Below are positions 8,411 through 17,894 of a stretch of 60,223 nucleotides of DNA, piece by piece. The stretch lies in the NCBI GenBank assembly GCA_047637355.1, contig JBLIKA010000006.1, positions 1 through 60,223 of the forward strand. The letters run 5' to 3'. The translations under genes were made by a program, and so were the position numbers. The notes below the pieces were generated by a model that ran no database searches, had not been told where the DNA came from, and worked only from the letters and a program-made list of their open reading frames with translations. Numbering within the stretch: the first letter of the stretch is position 1; every line of letters begins with the position of its first letter. Origin of the DNA: Glaciecola sp047637355. GTDB lineage: Bacteria; Pseudomonadota; Gammaproteobacteria; Enterobacterales; Alteromonadaceae.

Positions 8411-9454
8411 ATGGCTGAAGATGATAATGCAAAACCAGCAGTTCCCAAGTATGACGTCAATAAATTAGACGGTGTAGAAAAAGCGTCTATATTACTGCTG
8501 AGCTTATCTGAAGATGATGCGGCACAAATCCTCAAGTTTATGGAGCCGAAGCAAGTTCAGACATTAGGTGCAGCAATGGCTGCAATGGATGACATGACAC
8601 AGGACAAAATTACTTCTGTGCATACGCATTTCATTGAAGAAATTCAAAACTATTCAACCATTGGATTCAAGAGCCAAGACTTTGTGCGCGGCGCATTAAT
8701 CTCAGCACTTGGCGAAGATAAAGCGGCTCATTTGCTGGACCAAATACTGACGGGTAGCAGCGCAAAAGGCCTAGAGTCCCTAAAATGGATGGATTCGAAG
8801 CAAGTTGCAACAATCATTCGTAACGAGCATCCACAAATTCAGACTATTGTTATGTCTTATCTCGAGCCTGAACAATCGGCAGAAATTTTGGCGCAGTTTC
8901 CTGAAAAAGTAAGATTAGACATATTAATGCGTGTGGCAAATCTTGAAGAAGTACAACCAGCCGCACTGCAAGAACTAAACGAAATAATGGAGAAACAGTT
9001 TGCTGGCCAAGCGGGCGCCCAAGCTGCGAAGATGGGTGGACTGAAGTCGGCTGCGAATATAATGAATTACCTCGATACGAATATCGAAGGGCAGTTGATG
9101 GACGCTATTCGTGAAACTGATGAAGAAATGAGTCAGCAAATTCAGGATCTCATGTTCGTATTCGATAATCTCATTGATGTTGATGATCGAGGTATTCAAG
9201 CGATATTGCGTGAAACTCAGCAAGAAAGTCTGATGAAAGCGATCAAAGGCGCAGACGAAGAATTGCGTAATAAAATTACCGGTAATATGTCTAAACGTGC
9301 CGCTGAAATGTTACTTGATGATCTTGAGGCCATGGGGCCGGTGCGCTTGAGTGAAGTTGAAACTGCACAAAAAGAAATCCTGTCTATTGCTCGTCGTTTG
9401 GCTGATGCCGGCGAAGTCATATTAGGCGGTGGTGGCGGCGATGAATTCATATAA
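8411..9454 (+). CDS. fliG: FliG, flagellar motor switch protein
   Basis: C-ring protein that couples stator torque to rotation and binds FliF, FliM and FliN. 347 aa; N-terminal domain with VEKASILLLSLSEDDAAQIL, middle domain with the EHPQ motif (NEHPQIQTIVMSYL), and C-terminal torque domain with alternating charged residues (MKAIKGADEELRNKITGNMS). It ends GGGGGDEFI. The stop overlaps the fliH ATG by one base. Confidence 0.96.
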   Translation: MAEDDNAKPAVPKYDVNKLDGVEKASILLLSLSEDDAAQILKFMEPKQVQTLGAAMAAMDDMTQDKITSVHTHFIEEIQNYSTIGFKSQDFVRGALISALGEDKAAHLLDQILTGSSAKGLESLKWMDSKQVATIIRNEHPQIQTIVMSYLEPEQSAEILAQFPEKVRLDILMRVANLEEVQPAALQELNEIMEKQFAGQAGAQAAKMGGLKSAANIMNYLDTNIEGQLMDAIRETDEEMSQQIQDLMFVFDNLIDVDDRGIQAILRETQQESLMKAIKGADEELRNKITGNMSKRAAEMLLDDLEAMGPVRLSEVETAQKEILSIARRLADAGEVILGGGGGDEFI

Positions 9455-10269
9455 TGAGTATTTCTAGTAGTAAGCCAAAAGCACAATCACTTAAAGTGAC
9501 CTCAAGCGAGTCTTTCGATGATGCCAAAACGTGGGATTTACCGACGGTTAACGCAGACGTACAAAATAATGCGACAAATGCGCTTAACAAAACGCGCACT
9601 TGGAAATACGAACCACCAGAGGTTGAAGAAGACATTAAACCTCTGACTGCCGCAGATATAGAGGCGATCCGAGTAGCTGCTTACGATGAAGGTTTAGCAT
9701 TGGGTAAACAAGAAGGCTATGACGTTGGTTTAGAGCAAGGTAAGCAAGAAGGCTTGGAACAGGGCATTAGCGAGGGTAAAGAACAAGGTTTAGCGGACGG
9801 AATGCTCGCGGGCCAAGAGCAAATGGACGAATTAGCGAGGAGCTGGCAATCCATTATCGATCAAGCTGCTAATCCGTTAGCCCAAGTGAATCAAGAGCTC
9901 GAAAAAGAATTAGTTATTCTAGCGACTAAATTAGCGAAAGCAGTTATTAACGTTGAAGTAACGACGCAAAATGATGTGCTTCTCAGTGCTATCAGCGAAG
10001 GAATAAAAGTGCTTCCAATACAAGAAAGTCAGTATCAATTTCAAATGAATCCCATCGATGTTGCTATGGTTAAAGGGCATTTTGGTGATGAAGTAATTGT
10101 TGAAAACAACTGGAGACTTATCGAAAATCCAGCTATTGAGCGCGGTGGCTGTGAACTCACTACGCAAAACAATGCGGTTGATATGTCAATTGGCCGCAGA
10201 AGCGCAGACGTATTTACCCAATTTCTGAATGCTCAAGGATTACATCATGACCCTCGCAATAGCGGATAA
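9454..10269 (+). CDS. fliH: FliH, regulator of the flagellar export ATPase
   Basis: Peripheral stator of the export ATPase FliI, related to F/V-ATPase stalk proteins. 271 aa with a disordered N-terminus, then at about residues 84-130 a run of GxxxG repeats (EGLALGKQEGYDVGLEQGKQ and onward) characteristic of FliH, and a C-terminal FliI-binding domain. It overlaps fliG by 1 nt and fliI by ~23 nt. Confidence 0.92.
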   Translation: MSISSSKPKAQSLKVTSSESFDDAKTWDLPTVNADVQNNATNALNKTRTWKYEPPEVEEDIKPLTAADIEAIRVAAYDEGLALGKQEGYDVGLEQGKQEGLEQGISEGKEQGLADGMLAGQEQMDELARSWQSIIDQAANPLAQVNQELEKELVILATKLAKAVINVEVTTQNDVLLSAISEGIKVLPIQESQYQFQMNPIDVAMVKGHFGDEVIVENNWRLIENPAIERGGCELTTQNNAVDMSIGRRSADVFTQFLNAQGLHHDPRNSG

Positions 10270-11614
10270 AATTAAGCAATTGCAGGACCAGGTTCCCAAT
10301 GCACCCGCTATCTCTTCAGGTAAGCTTATTAGGGGAGTTGGTTTGACTTTGGAGGCAGTCGGTTGCCAAGTGCCTATAGGTGGTCGTTGTTTAGTTCAAA
10401 CAAGCCACGGCCAAATTGAAGCTGAAGTAGTTGGATTTTCTGGCGATGTCACTTATTTAATGCCAGCTGAATCAGTCAAAGGTATTGTCCCTGGTTCGCG
10501 TGTTCAGCCTTTATCACATGAAAACGGACTCGCGGTGGGAGACGAATTATTGGGTCGCGTTATTGACGCAAATGGTGAGCCCCTTGATGGTAAGGGTCCT
10601 TTAAAATGCAAACAAAAAGCCTCATTGACACCTCCTCCCATCAATCCGTTGACAAGAAAACCTGTCAATCAACCCCTTGATGTTGGCGTTAGAGCTATCA
10701 ATACTGTGCTAACTGTAGGTAAAGGTCAGCGCATGGGATTATTTGCTGGCAGTGGTGTCGGTAAAAGTGTGTTGATGGGAATGATGACGAGAGGCACAAC
10801 CGCGGATGTTGTTGTGGTAGGCTTAATTGGCGAACGTGGACGTGAAGTAAAAGAATTTATTCAAGATATTTTGACTGCAGAGGATCGAGAAAAAGCTGTC
10901 GTAGTTGCTGCGCCAGCGGATACGTCGCCTTTAATGCGTCTAAAAGGATGCGAGGCTGCAGTGACCATCGCAGAGTACTTCAGAGATCAAGGTAAAGATG
11001 TGTTGCTTTTAGTTGATTCCCTAACAAGATATGCAATGGCACAGCGCGAAATAGCACTAGCAATAGGCGAACCGCCAGCAACTAAAGGCTATCCGCCTTC
11101 AGTTTTTGCAAAATTACCTGCGTTAGTTGAAAGAGCTGGAAACGGCACTGAACAACAAGGCTCTATTACTGCATTTTACACTGTATTGACCGAAGGCGAT
11201 GATTTACAAGATCCCATCGCTGATTCAGCGCGCGCAATATTAGATGGTCATATTGTGTTGTCGCGTCGCTTGGCTGAATCGGGTCATTATCCCGCTATTG
11301 ATATTGAAGCATCGATTAGTCGTGTAATGCCTCAAGTTGTTAATGAAGAGCATGTTCTTCAGGCGCGCAACATTAAGCAAGTGTATTCAACCTATCAGCA
11401 GAATAAAGACCTGATTAGCATTGGCGCTTATTCGCGAGGGACCGACAATAGAATTGATTTATCGATCGCTGCAGAACCAGCAATTAATGCGTTTTTACAG
11501 CAAACGATGGGGCAGGTTATTCCATTTGAACAATGTGTTGAGTCAATGGGCACATTAAGTGGTGGTTTAAATGCAGCGTCAGCACATGGGCAGAATGCCC
11601 AACAACCTAGATAA
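10247..11614 (+). CDS. fliI: FliI, flagellar type III export ATPase
   Basis: Cytoplasmic hexameric ATPase energising flagellar export. About 455 aa, F1-beta-like, with Walker A AGSGVGKS, the GLIGERGREVKEF motif and Walker B LLLVDSLTRYAMAQ. ATG 10247 is preferred over ATG 10229 because AAGGAT at 10235-10240 gives a correctly spaced ribosome binding site and the six extra residues are not expected in the family. It overlaps the end of fliH. Confidence 0.95.
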   Translation: MTLAIADKIKQLQDQVPNAPAISSGKLIRGVGLTLEAVGCQVPIGGRCLVQTSHGQIEAEVVGFSGDVTYLMPAESVKGIVPGSRVQPLSHENGLAVGDELLGRVIDANGEPLDGKGPLKCKQKASLTPPPINPLTRKPVNQPLDVGVRAINTVLTVGKGQRMGLFAGSGVGKSVLMGMMTRGTTADVVVVGLIGERGREVKEFIQDILTAEDREKAVVVAAPADTSPLMRLKGCEAAVTIAEYFRDQGKDVLLLVDSLTRYAMAQREIALAIGEPPATKGYPPSVFAKLPALVERAGNGTEQQGSITAFYTVLTEGDDLQDPIADSARAILDGHIVLSRRLAESGHYPAIDIEASISRVMPQVVNEEHVLQARNIKQVYSTYQQNKDLISIGAYSRGTDNRIDLSIAAEPAINAFLQQTMGQVIPFEQCVESMGTLSGGLNAASAHGQNAQQPR

Positions 11615-11639
11615 TGTGTAGAATCAGTGAAGAGTCGCA

Positions 11640-12092
11640 ATGAGTAATCTAAAACAATTACACATGGTTTCTGATGTTGAAACCAAGAAAGAACAAAAAC
11701 TGGCACAAAATTTCCAGTATGCGGCAAAGCACTTGCAAGACAATCAGCAGAAATTAAGCGGACTTGAACAATATCGCCTAGAGTACTTAAAACTCATTCA
11801 GCAGAAAGGACAACTGGGCGTTGAAGCCAAAAAACTGCATCAGCACCAATCCTTCGTTGCAAAGCTCGATAGAGCCTGCGAACAACAAATCCAATTTGTA
11901 AGCCAAGCGGTTTTGGTCGCAGATCAACGCAAACGCCAATGGCTCGAGCAGCAAAAACGTCGTAAAGCCATCGAAATGTTGATTGCTAGCAAGACAAAAG
12001 AAGCAGTCGCAGTCGAAGCACGTAAAGAGCAAGAGTTGTTTGACGAACTTGCTATTCAAAAATATATACGCCGTGAGCGAGTTCTGCGCTAG
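11640..12092 (+). CDS. fliJ: FliJ, export chaperone/central stalk
   Basis: Coiled-coil stalk protein of the FliH-FliI-FliJ export ATPase complex. 150 aa, almost wholly alpha-helical and rich in Gln, Lys and Glu with heptad patterning, matching the usual ~147 aa. It is the last gene of the fliE operon; the stop abuts a new sigma-54 promoter for fliK. Confidence 0.88.
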   Translation: MSNLKQLHMVSDVETKKEQKLAQNFQYAAKHLQDNQQKLSGLEQYRLEYLKLIQQKGQLGVEAKKLHQHQSFVAKLDRACEQQIQFVSQAVLVADQRKRQWLEQQKRRKAIEMLIASKTKEAVAVEARKEQELFDELAIQKYIRRERVLR

Positions 12093-12093
12093 T

Positions 12094-12109
12094 TGGTACA
12101 ACCTTTGCA
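12094..12109 (+). promoter_or_regulatory. Sigma-54 promoter ahead of fliK
   Basis: TGGTAC at 12094-12099 and a perfect TTGCA at 12105-12109 with the correct 5-nt spacer. It begins two bases after the fliJ stop. Transcription would start ~12 nt downstream, leaving a leader of about 90 nt before fliK. Confidence 0.65.
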
Positions 12110-12209
12110 AAACATCCTATAAGCACTTATTTTAATAATCACAAGCTATTGTTATTGTTGATTAAATTAAAATAATTCGGAATTAAACAGTCAGGATGAA
12201 ATCAGTCTT

Positions 12210-14312
12210 ATGCAACAATTTGCCACTACTCAAACAAGTATTGCCGCTAATAAGCTACCATTTGAAGATGTAAAACTGTCTTCATCGGTTCCTCGCAACA
12301 CAAGTAGTTCGTCATTCGACGGCAACGCTCATAATGATAGTACTCAGAAAAGCGCTTTTGAAGAAGCCCTTGCGAGACACGAAAAATCGAGTCAGCCGAC
12401 TGCTAAAAACCTTTATGATGATAAAGCAACGCAGCGGGCAGAATCGGCTAATAAGAATGAAGCGAAGGACGCAAAGCAAGATTGCACAGATAAGGCGAAT
12501 GAACAATGTCAAACAAAGCCACGCAACGGGGATGCGGTCGATGAGCAACAGAATATTGATAAAAATATTGAAGACACTGCGATTCCTAAAAGCTCGGTAT
12601 CTGGTCAAAAGCCAAAAGCTGAAAATATTACTGATGATTTTGACTGGGTGGCTTACGTCAATAAAGTTAAAGATTTATCTGGGCCCCCAGATATTGTTCC
12701 CATCGATTTATATATAGAAGACAAGTCAGCGACGCACGCTATTTTTGCACAAACAATAGCCTCATTAAATTCAGAAGATGATGCCCAGGGCAACGTAAAA
12801 CCAGTTGACGTAAATATACTAAATGCGGGATCTGATCCTGAGTTTCTAGAAATCAACTTGACTCAAAAAGAACTCGCTACTTTGATTAACGCAGCAGGTG
12901 GAAATTCGGAAGAGCCTATGAGCGTTAAAAGTGAAGCGATGACTGAACTGGACAATGCAATCGCCAAATTATTAAATCAGCTAGTCTCAAAAGAAGATAG
13001 CGATGCTGGTACAAAGCCAAAGCTTGAAATTACTGATTTAGCAAAAGACGCCGATTTACTAAAGAATTTTTTGCAAGGTGAAATACTTAAAGCTAGTGAG
13101 GAACAAAAATTATTAATACCCTCGGAAGATGACATCGAAGAGCTAGGTGTGGTTATAAAGCCTGATGCTGAGCTTGAGCACGCAGCAGAAATTGCAAAAT
13201 CTGATCTAGTAGCACTGAAAATGGACAGTAATTTAACACTAAAATCACTCGAAACCACAGAAAGCAAACAAGCAATCTTGGCTGAAGTAGAGACGCAAGT
13301 GGCTAATGCAACATTATCTCAAACAGCAAAAGCGTTGGTTGAAAAAAGTGACAAAGTGACCGAATCTCCTCTGTTTGTGCCTGTTGATAAAATATCGACT
13401 AAAAAGCAAGCACAGTTATTAGCACAATTATCTCCTGAGGCCCAAAGCAGTGCGATTGACAATATTGCAACACGAGTAGAGTCGGCAATAGCTGAATTAA
13501 AAACAGAAGGCAAATCAACTGAGTTTATCGCGGCATTACAATCAGGCGTCAAAGAAATGAAAGAGCAATTAAAACAGGGCCGGGAGCCTGGTATTGATTT
13601 AAAAAGTTTGGTCACTGACGCCCTTGCTGCTACTGATGTTAAAGTCACGGCTAATACTGAAGTTGCCTTGGATAAACAGCTAAATCAAATCAGTAATATT
13701 TTGGCTGCCGCGACGTCGTTGAATCAAACTAATCAACAGCAAAATTATTTGAATACCGGTTTGAATGAAATTCAGGGTATTAAAGAAGCTGCGCAGCATC
13801 AAATAGAAAGTACTCGACTTGTGCAACAAACTTCGGCTAACGATAAAGGAGTCAATATATTTAAGCCAGAGGGGCAGCAACAGTTGACCGAGAAAGTGCG
13901 TTGGATGGTCAATAGCCGCAATATCACTGCCGAGATTAGGTTAGACCCGCCAGATTTAGGTGGCATGAATATCAAGGTTAATTTGTCAGGTGATTCCGCC
14001 TCAGTCAGCTTTGTTGTGCAGTCCCAACATGCTCGTGACGCGCTAGATCAAGCAGTGCCAAGATTACGAGAAATGCTTGAAGAGCATGGCATTGAGCTAG
14101 GTCAGTCATCGGTTCAACAAGATAGTGCAGGCGGCGATGGGCAAGATGAACAGGGTGGTCTAGCAAATAATTCAAATGACTCGGGCAATTTGGCACAACA
14201 ATCGCAAGATGGAATTCAAGACAGCAATGAAGACGGCCTTTTGGCCCATAATGACGTTATTGAACAACGTATTAGCGGCGGCAGAATAGGCGGTATTGAT
14301 TATTACGCCTAA
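12210..14312 (+). CDS. fliK: FliK, hook-length control protein
   Basis: Secreted molecular ruler that sets hook length and switches export specificity through FlhB. 700 aa, long for FliK, with a low-complexity, charged N-terminal ruler region (Asp, Lys, Glu, Asn, Gln rich). The C-terminal Flg_hook domain lies at about residues 560-640, with the hallmark EIRLDPPDLGGMNIKVNLSG and RLREMLEEHGIELGQSSV. It ends with a disordered Gln/Asn/Asp/Gly-rich tail. Likely starts its own transcript from the sigma-54 site at 12094. Confidence 0.9.
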   Translation: MQQFATTQTSIAANKLPFEDVKLSSSVPRNTSSSSFDGNAHNDSTQKSAFEEALARHEKSSQPTAKNLYDDKATQRAESANKNEAKDAKQDCTDKANEQCQTKPRNGDAVDEQQNIDKNIEDTAIPKSSVSGQKPKAENITDDFDWVAYVNKVKDLSGPPDIVPIDLYIEDKSATHAIFAQTIASLNSEDDAQGNVKPVDVNILNAGSDPEFLEINLTQKELATLINAAGGNSEEPMSVKSEAMTELDNAIAKLLNQLVSKEDSDAGTKPKLEITDLAKDADLLKNFLQGEILKASEEQKLLIPSEDDIEELGVVIKPDAELEHAAEIAKSDLVALKMDSNLTLKSLETTESKQAILAEVETQVANATLSQTAKALVEKSDKVTESPLFVPVDKISTKKQAQLLAQLSPEAQSSAIDNIATRVESAIAELKTEGKSTEFIAALQSGVKEMKEQLKQGREPGIDLKSLVTDALAATDVKVTANTEVALDKQLNQISNILAAATSLNQTNQQQNYLNTGLNEIQGIKEAAQHQIESTRLVQQTSANDKGVNIFKPEGQQQLTEKVRWMVNSRNITAEIRLDPPDLGGMNIKVNLSGDSASVSFVVQSQHARDALDQAVPRLREMLEEHGIELGQSSVQQDSAGGDGQDEQGGLANNSNDSGNLAQQSQDGIQDSNEDGLLAHNDVIEQRISGGRIGGIDYYA

Positions 14313-14474
14313 AAACGCCGAAAAAATGGCATAAGAGTAGCGTAAAAGAGGCGTATAATCATTTCATGCAGTATTGACGGGGATTGGTCTCAATTATGAC
14401 AATAGTGTCGGTGACTTGTTGAATAGCCTAATTTATGCACAGGCATATAAATACGAATATAAGAGAATAATGGC

Positions 14475-14996
14475 ATGGCAGATAAAGAGTTAGAAATTGA
14501 AGAAGGCAGCAAAAAGAAAAGCAAATTAATGCTTATTATTGCTGTTGCTGTTGTGGTCTTGCTTGGCGGTGGTGTAGGTGCTTATTTCTTCTTATTTACG
14601 GGCGACACAACCAGCATGACTGAAGGCGAAGATGGTACTTCAGAAGAGGTGATTGAAAACCTTGAATCAAAAGCCGGTCGAGCGTTATATGTTGCGATGC
14701 CTAGGCCTTTTACTTTTAATGCACCGGGTGTATCCCGCGAGCGCATTGTGCAAATTGAAGTGCAGCTTATGGTGCGGGGTGCAGACAATGAAGAATTGGC
14801 AAAACGTCATATTCCAATGATTGAAGGAACTCTGCTGCTGGTATTCAGTGCGTCAAACGCTGATGATTTGGTTACCGATGTTGGTAAAGTTGAGTTGAAA
14901 GAACGTGCTACCGCAGAAGTGCGGCAAGTGATGACGGAGCTCGAAAGTTCGCCTGTTGTCGAGCAAGTTCTATTTACAGGTTTTGTTATTCAGTAA
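14475..14996 (+). CDS. fliL: FliL, flagellar stator-associated protein
   Basis: Inner-membrane protein that surrounds the stators and supports torque. 173 aa; a basic N-terminus (GSKKKSK), one membrane segment (LMLIIAVAVVVLLGGGVGAYFFLF, about 21-44) and a periplasmic FliL/stomatin-like domain ending in VEQVLFTGFVIQ. The 162-nt gap from fliK has no clear promoter, though a weak sigma-54-like sequence is present near 14327. Confidence 0.92.
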   Translation: MADKELEIEEGSKKKSKLMLIIAVAVVVLLGGGVGAYFFLFTGDTTSMTEGEDGTSEEVIENLESKAGRALYVAMPRPFTFNAPGVSRERIVQIEVQLMVRGADNEELAKRHIPMIEGTLLLVFSASNADDLVTDVGKVELKERATAEVRQVMTELESSPVVEQVLFTGFVIQ

Positions 14997-15085
14997 ATGC
15001 AGACTAACCTGCAAAAACCGTTGTAATAGTCCGTGCAATTGCATAATGAGATGCAAGTGCGCTGCATATACGGTTAGTTAATTAA

Positions 15086-15104
15086 GTTACTCGTGTCGAG
15101 TAAC
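15086..15104 (+). promoter_or_regulatory. Hairpin in the fliL-fliM gap
   Basis: Perfect 8-bp inverted repeat GTTACTCG/CGAGTAAC with a TGT loop, ending 17 nt before the preferred fliM start. No T-run follows, so it is not an ordinary terminator; it may be a processing or translation-control element. Confidence 0.45.
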
Positions 15105-15121
15105 CCAATATGAGAATTAAT

Positions 15122-16180
15122 GTGAGCGATTTATTATCACAAGACGAAATTGACGCGCTACTCCACGGCGTTGAAGATGTTGAAGAAGAAGAAGTCGAAG
15201 AGATCGAAAATGATGGTTTTGCCATGGAATACGACTTTTCTTCTCAAGACCGCATTGTTCGTGGACGCATGCCAACGCTGGAAATCGTGAATGAGCGGTT
15301 TGCACGGCACATGCGCGTGAGTTTATTTAACATGATGCGCCGTTCTGCGGAAGTATCTATTAATGGCATCCAAATGATTAAATTTGGTGAGTATATTCAC
15401 ACGTTATTTGTTCCTACCAGCTTGAACATGGTGCGTTTTCGCCCCCTGAAAGGAACAGGGTTAATTACCATGGAAGCACGACTTGTTTTCATCATGGTTG
15501 ACAATTTCTTTGGTGGCGACGGCCGTTATCACGCAAAAATTGAAGGTCGAGAATTTACGCCTACTGAGCGTCGCATTATTCAGATGCTACTAAAACTGAT
15601 TTTTGAGGATTATAAAGAAGCTTGGGGACCCGTCATGGATGTGTCTTTTGAGTATTTAGATTCTGAAGTCAATCCTGCGATGGCGAATATTGTTAGTCCA
15701 ACTGAGGTTGTCGTTATTAGCTCTTTTCATATTGAGTTGGATGGTGGTGGTGGCGATTTCCACATTTCACTGCCCTACGCAATGTTGGAGCCTATTCGGG
15801 AACTGCTGGATGCGGGTGTTCAAAATGACAAGGAGGATACCGATTTTAGATGGAGTAAAGCGTTACGTGATGAAATTATGGATGTTCATGTTGGCTTAAC
15901 TACCCATTTACTTGATGTTACTTTGACATTAGAGCGCATCATGAACTTTGAAAAAGGCGATATTATCCCAATTGAAATGCCTGACACGGTAACTGTGTTG
16001 ATTGAAGATTTACCAACATTCAGGGCTAAACTAGGTAAGTCTCGAGATAATATTGCATTAAAAATTACAGAAAAAATTCCAAGGCCAACGTCGGTGAAAT
16101 CTGAACTCCAGTTATTAACCCGAAATGGCAAAGTGATAGATAACGACGCTGAATTACAAGTGTTAGAAGAAGATTTATAA
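15122..16180 (+). CDS. fliM: FliM, flagellar motor switch protein
   Basis: C-ring protein that binds phospho-CheY and sets the direction of rotation. The N-terminus carries the CheY-binding peptide (LLSQDEIDALLHG), followed by the CheC-like middle domain (GxxG region HTLFVPTSLN...) and a C-terminal SpoA domain. ATG 15110 gives a four-residue extension (MRIN) absent from relatives; the GTG at 15122 gives the family-typical VSDLLSQDEIDALL start, ~352 aa. A perfect hairpin lies just upstream. Followed 16 nt later by fliN. Confidence 0.94.
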   Translation: MSDLLSQDEIDALLHGVEDVEEEEVEEIENDGFAMEYDFSSQDRIVRGRMPTLEIVNERFARHMRVSLFNMMRRSAEVSINGIQMIKFGEYIHTLFVPTSLNMVRFRPLKGTGLITMEARLVFIMVDNFFGGDGRYHAKIEGREFTPTERRIIQMLLKLIFEDYKEAWGPVMDVSFEYLDSEVNPAMANIVSPTEVVVISSFHIELDGGGGDFHISLPYAMLEPIRELLDAGVQNDKEDTDFRWSKALRDEIMDVHVGLTTHLLDVTLTLERIMNFEKGDIIPIEMPDTVTVLIEDLPTFRAKLGKSRDNIALKITEKIPRPTSVKSELQLLTRNGKVIDNDAELQVLEEDL

Positions 16181-16196
16181 AAGATAGGAAAATATT

Positions 16197-16655
16197 ATGA
16201 GTGAAGATGGCGAAGGCGTAGATGATTGGGCAGAAGCAATGGCTGAACAAGCTGAAGTGGAAGCAGGTGGTGATAAGAGCGTTGATCCGCAAGATGATAT
16301 CGATGCAATTATGAATGAACAAGCAGCCGGTGGAGTCGCGCAGCCCGCAGAACTAGACGAGTTGCGAGAAGATGCACCTATTTCGGTTGCAGAAAAGAAA
16401 AAACTCGACACCATATTAGATATCCCTGTCACGATTTCCATGGAAGTTGGTCGCAGTGAAATAAGTATCCGAAATTTACTGCAATTGAACCAAGGTTCAG
16501 TGGTCGAATTAGACCGAGTTGCAGGCGAACCTCTAGATGTTTTAGTAAATGGCACGTTGATTGCTCATGGAGAAGTAGTAGTCATCAACGATAAATTTGG
16601 GATTCGGTTAACGGATGTTATTAGTCAAGTCGAAAGAATTAAAAAACTCAGGTAG
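16197..16655 (+). CDS. fliN: FliN, flagellar motor switch protein
   Basis: C-ring component and docking site for FliH. 152 aa: an acidic N-terminus (VDDWAEAMAEQAEVE) and a C-terminal SpoA domain with LDIPVTISMEVGRSEISIRN and GEVVVINDKFGIRLTDVIS. Its 3' end overlaps the 5' end of fliO. Confidence 0.95.
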   Translation: MSEDGEGVDDWAEAMAEQAEVEAGGDKSVDPQDDIDAIMNEQAAGGVAQPAELDELREDAPISVAEKKKLDTILDIPVTISMEVGRSEISIRNLLQLNQGSVVELDRVAGEPLDVLVNGTLIAHGEVVVINDKFGIRLTDVISQVERIKKLR

Positions 16656-17118
16656 AAACCTATATAAAATAGGGGCTTACGTCCTATTCTTATTTTTGTT
16701 TTGCAGCGTGGTCAACGCGGAGGCTTCGGCCTCCACCCCTCAAACATTACAAAACCCCTCGTCAATACTGTCAATTTTTCTTAGCCTTTTACTTGTAGTC
16801 GCCATTATTTTTGCGCTCGCATTCATTGCGCGCCGGTTTAATGTCACTCAAGCAGGAAATGGTCAATTAAAAGTGGTTGCATCGATGGCAGCGGGTGCCA
16901 AAGAAAAAATCATGGTTGTTGATGTTGGCGGCGAACAGTTCTTAATCGGAATTACAGCGCACAACATAAATCAATTAGGCAAGCTCGAAAATCCTTTGCA
17001 AACTGCAAGCACCGCTAAAAGCTCAGGGCAGACAACTAGTCTGGCATTCAAAGATAAGTTAGTAAAAGCGATGGCCGAGACGATGACCGGCTCTAAAAAG
17101 GATAGAGCACATGATTAA
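16615..17118 (+). CDS. fliO: FliO, export-gate assembly protein
   Basis: Membrane protein that assists assembly of the FliP/FliQ/FliR export gate. 167 aa with an N-terminal signal-like hydrophobic stretch (IGAYVLFLFLFCSVVNAEA), a membrane segment (ILSIFLSLLLVVAIIFALAFIARRF) and a cytoplasmic FliO domain (LKVVASMAAGAKEKIMVVDVGGEQFLIGI). The start at 16615 gives a 41-nt overlap with fliN and is uncertain; a start further in is possible. It overlaps fliP by 8 nt. Confidence 0.88.
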   Translation: MLLVKSKELKNSGRNLYKIGAYVLFLFLFCSVVNAEASASTPQTLQNPSSILSIFLSLLLVVAIIFALAFIARRFNVTQAGNGQLKVVASMAAGAKEKIMVVDVGGEQFLIGITAHNINQLGKLENPLQTASTAKSSGQTTSLAFKDKLVKAMAETMTGSKKDRAHD

Positions 17119-17890
17119 TAATATATTTTCTTCATCGTTTATCGTCAAACTTGGGTTGTTGGTAACCCTAAGTATCATTTTCAGCGGTAGTGCTATAGCT
17201 GAGCAAGGTATTCAAGCGATTACAGTAACGACCACAGATGACGGTAATCAAGAATATTCGATGACTTTGCAAGCATTGTTTATCATGACGGCACTGAGTC
17301 TAATTCCAGCCTTTATTATGATGATGACGTCTTTTACGCGGATTATCGTTGTGCTGTCAATTTTACGTCAAGCAATTGGTCTTCAGCAATCACCTTCAAA
17401 TCAAATTTTGATTGGTGTTAGTTTATTTCTATCAATGTTTATTATGGCCCCTGTGTTTGAAGAAATTAACATAAACGCATTGCAGCCCTATTTAAGCGAA
17501 GAAATGACCTCAAAAGAAGCGTTCAATATTGCTAAAGAACCGATGCGCGCTTTTATGTTGTCACAAACGAGAGTGAAAGATTTAGAGACATTCGTGCAAA
17601 TTGGCGGCTATGAGGGCTTATATGATGATCCTGCGGATGTGCCATTGACGGTTCTAATTCCGGCATTTGTTACCAGTGAACTAAAAACGGCTTTCCAAAT
17701 TGGCTTCATGTTGTTTATTCCTTTCCTGATACTTGATTTGGTCGTGGCATCAATACTGATGGCCATGGGTATGATGATGCTATCGCCGATGATTGTATCG
17801 TTGCCATTTAAGTTAATGCTATTTGTTTTGGTTGACGGCTGGAATCTTATATTTGGTACGTTAGCCACTAGTTTCGGCATGGGAGTCTGA
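17111..17890 (+). CDS. fliP: FliP, flagellar export-gate protein
   Basis: Core subunit of the type III export gate (FliP5-FliQ4-FliR1). 259 aa with a cleavable signal sequence ending GSAIAEQG, conserved TALSLIPAFIMMMTSFTRII and PLTVLIPAFVTSELKTAFQI motifs, and C-terminal membrane helices ending in the typical NLIFGTLATSF. Overlaps fliO by 8 nt; followed 4 nt later by fliQ. Confidence 0.96.
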   Translation: MINNIFSSSFIVKLGLLVTLSIIFSGSAIAEQGIQAITVTTTDDGNQEYSMTLQALFIMTALSLIPAFIMMMTSFTRIIVVLSILRQAIGLQQSPSNQILIGVSLFLSMFIMAPVFEEININALQPYLSEEMTSKEAFNIAKEPMRAFMLSQTRVKDLETFVQIGGYEGLYDDPADVPLTVLIPAFVTSELKTAFQIGFMLFIPFLILDLVVASILMAMGMMMLSPMIVSLPFKLMLFVLVDGWNLIFGTLATSFGMGV

Positions 17891-17894
17891 ACCA

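Noticed and set aside
14327..14342. Sigma-54-like TGGCAT-N5-TAGCG before fliL
   Set aside because: Register is right but the -12 box (TAGCG) is poor; fliK through fliL may simply be co-transcribed.
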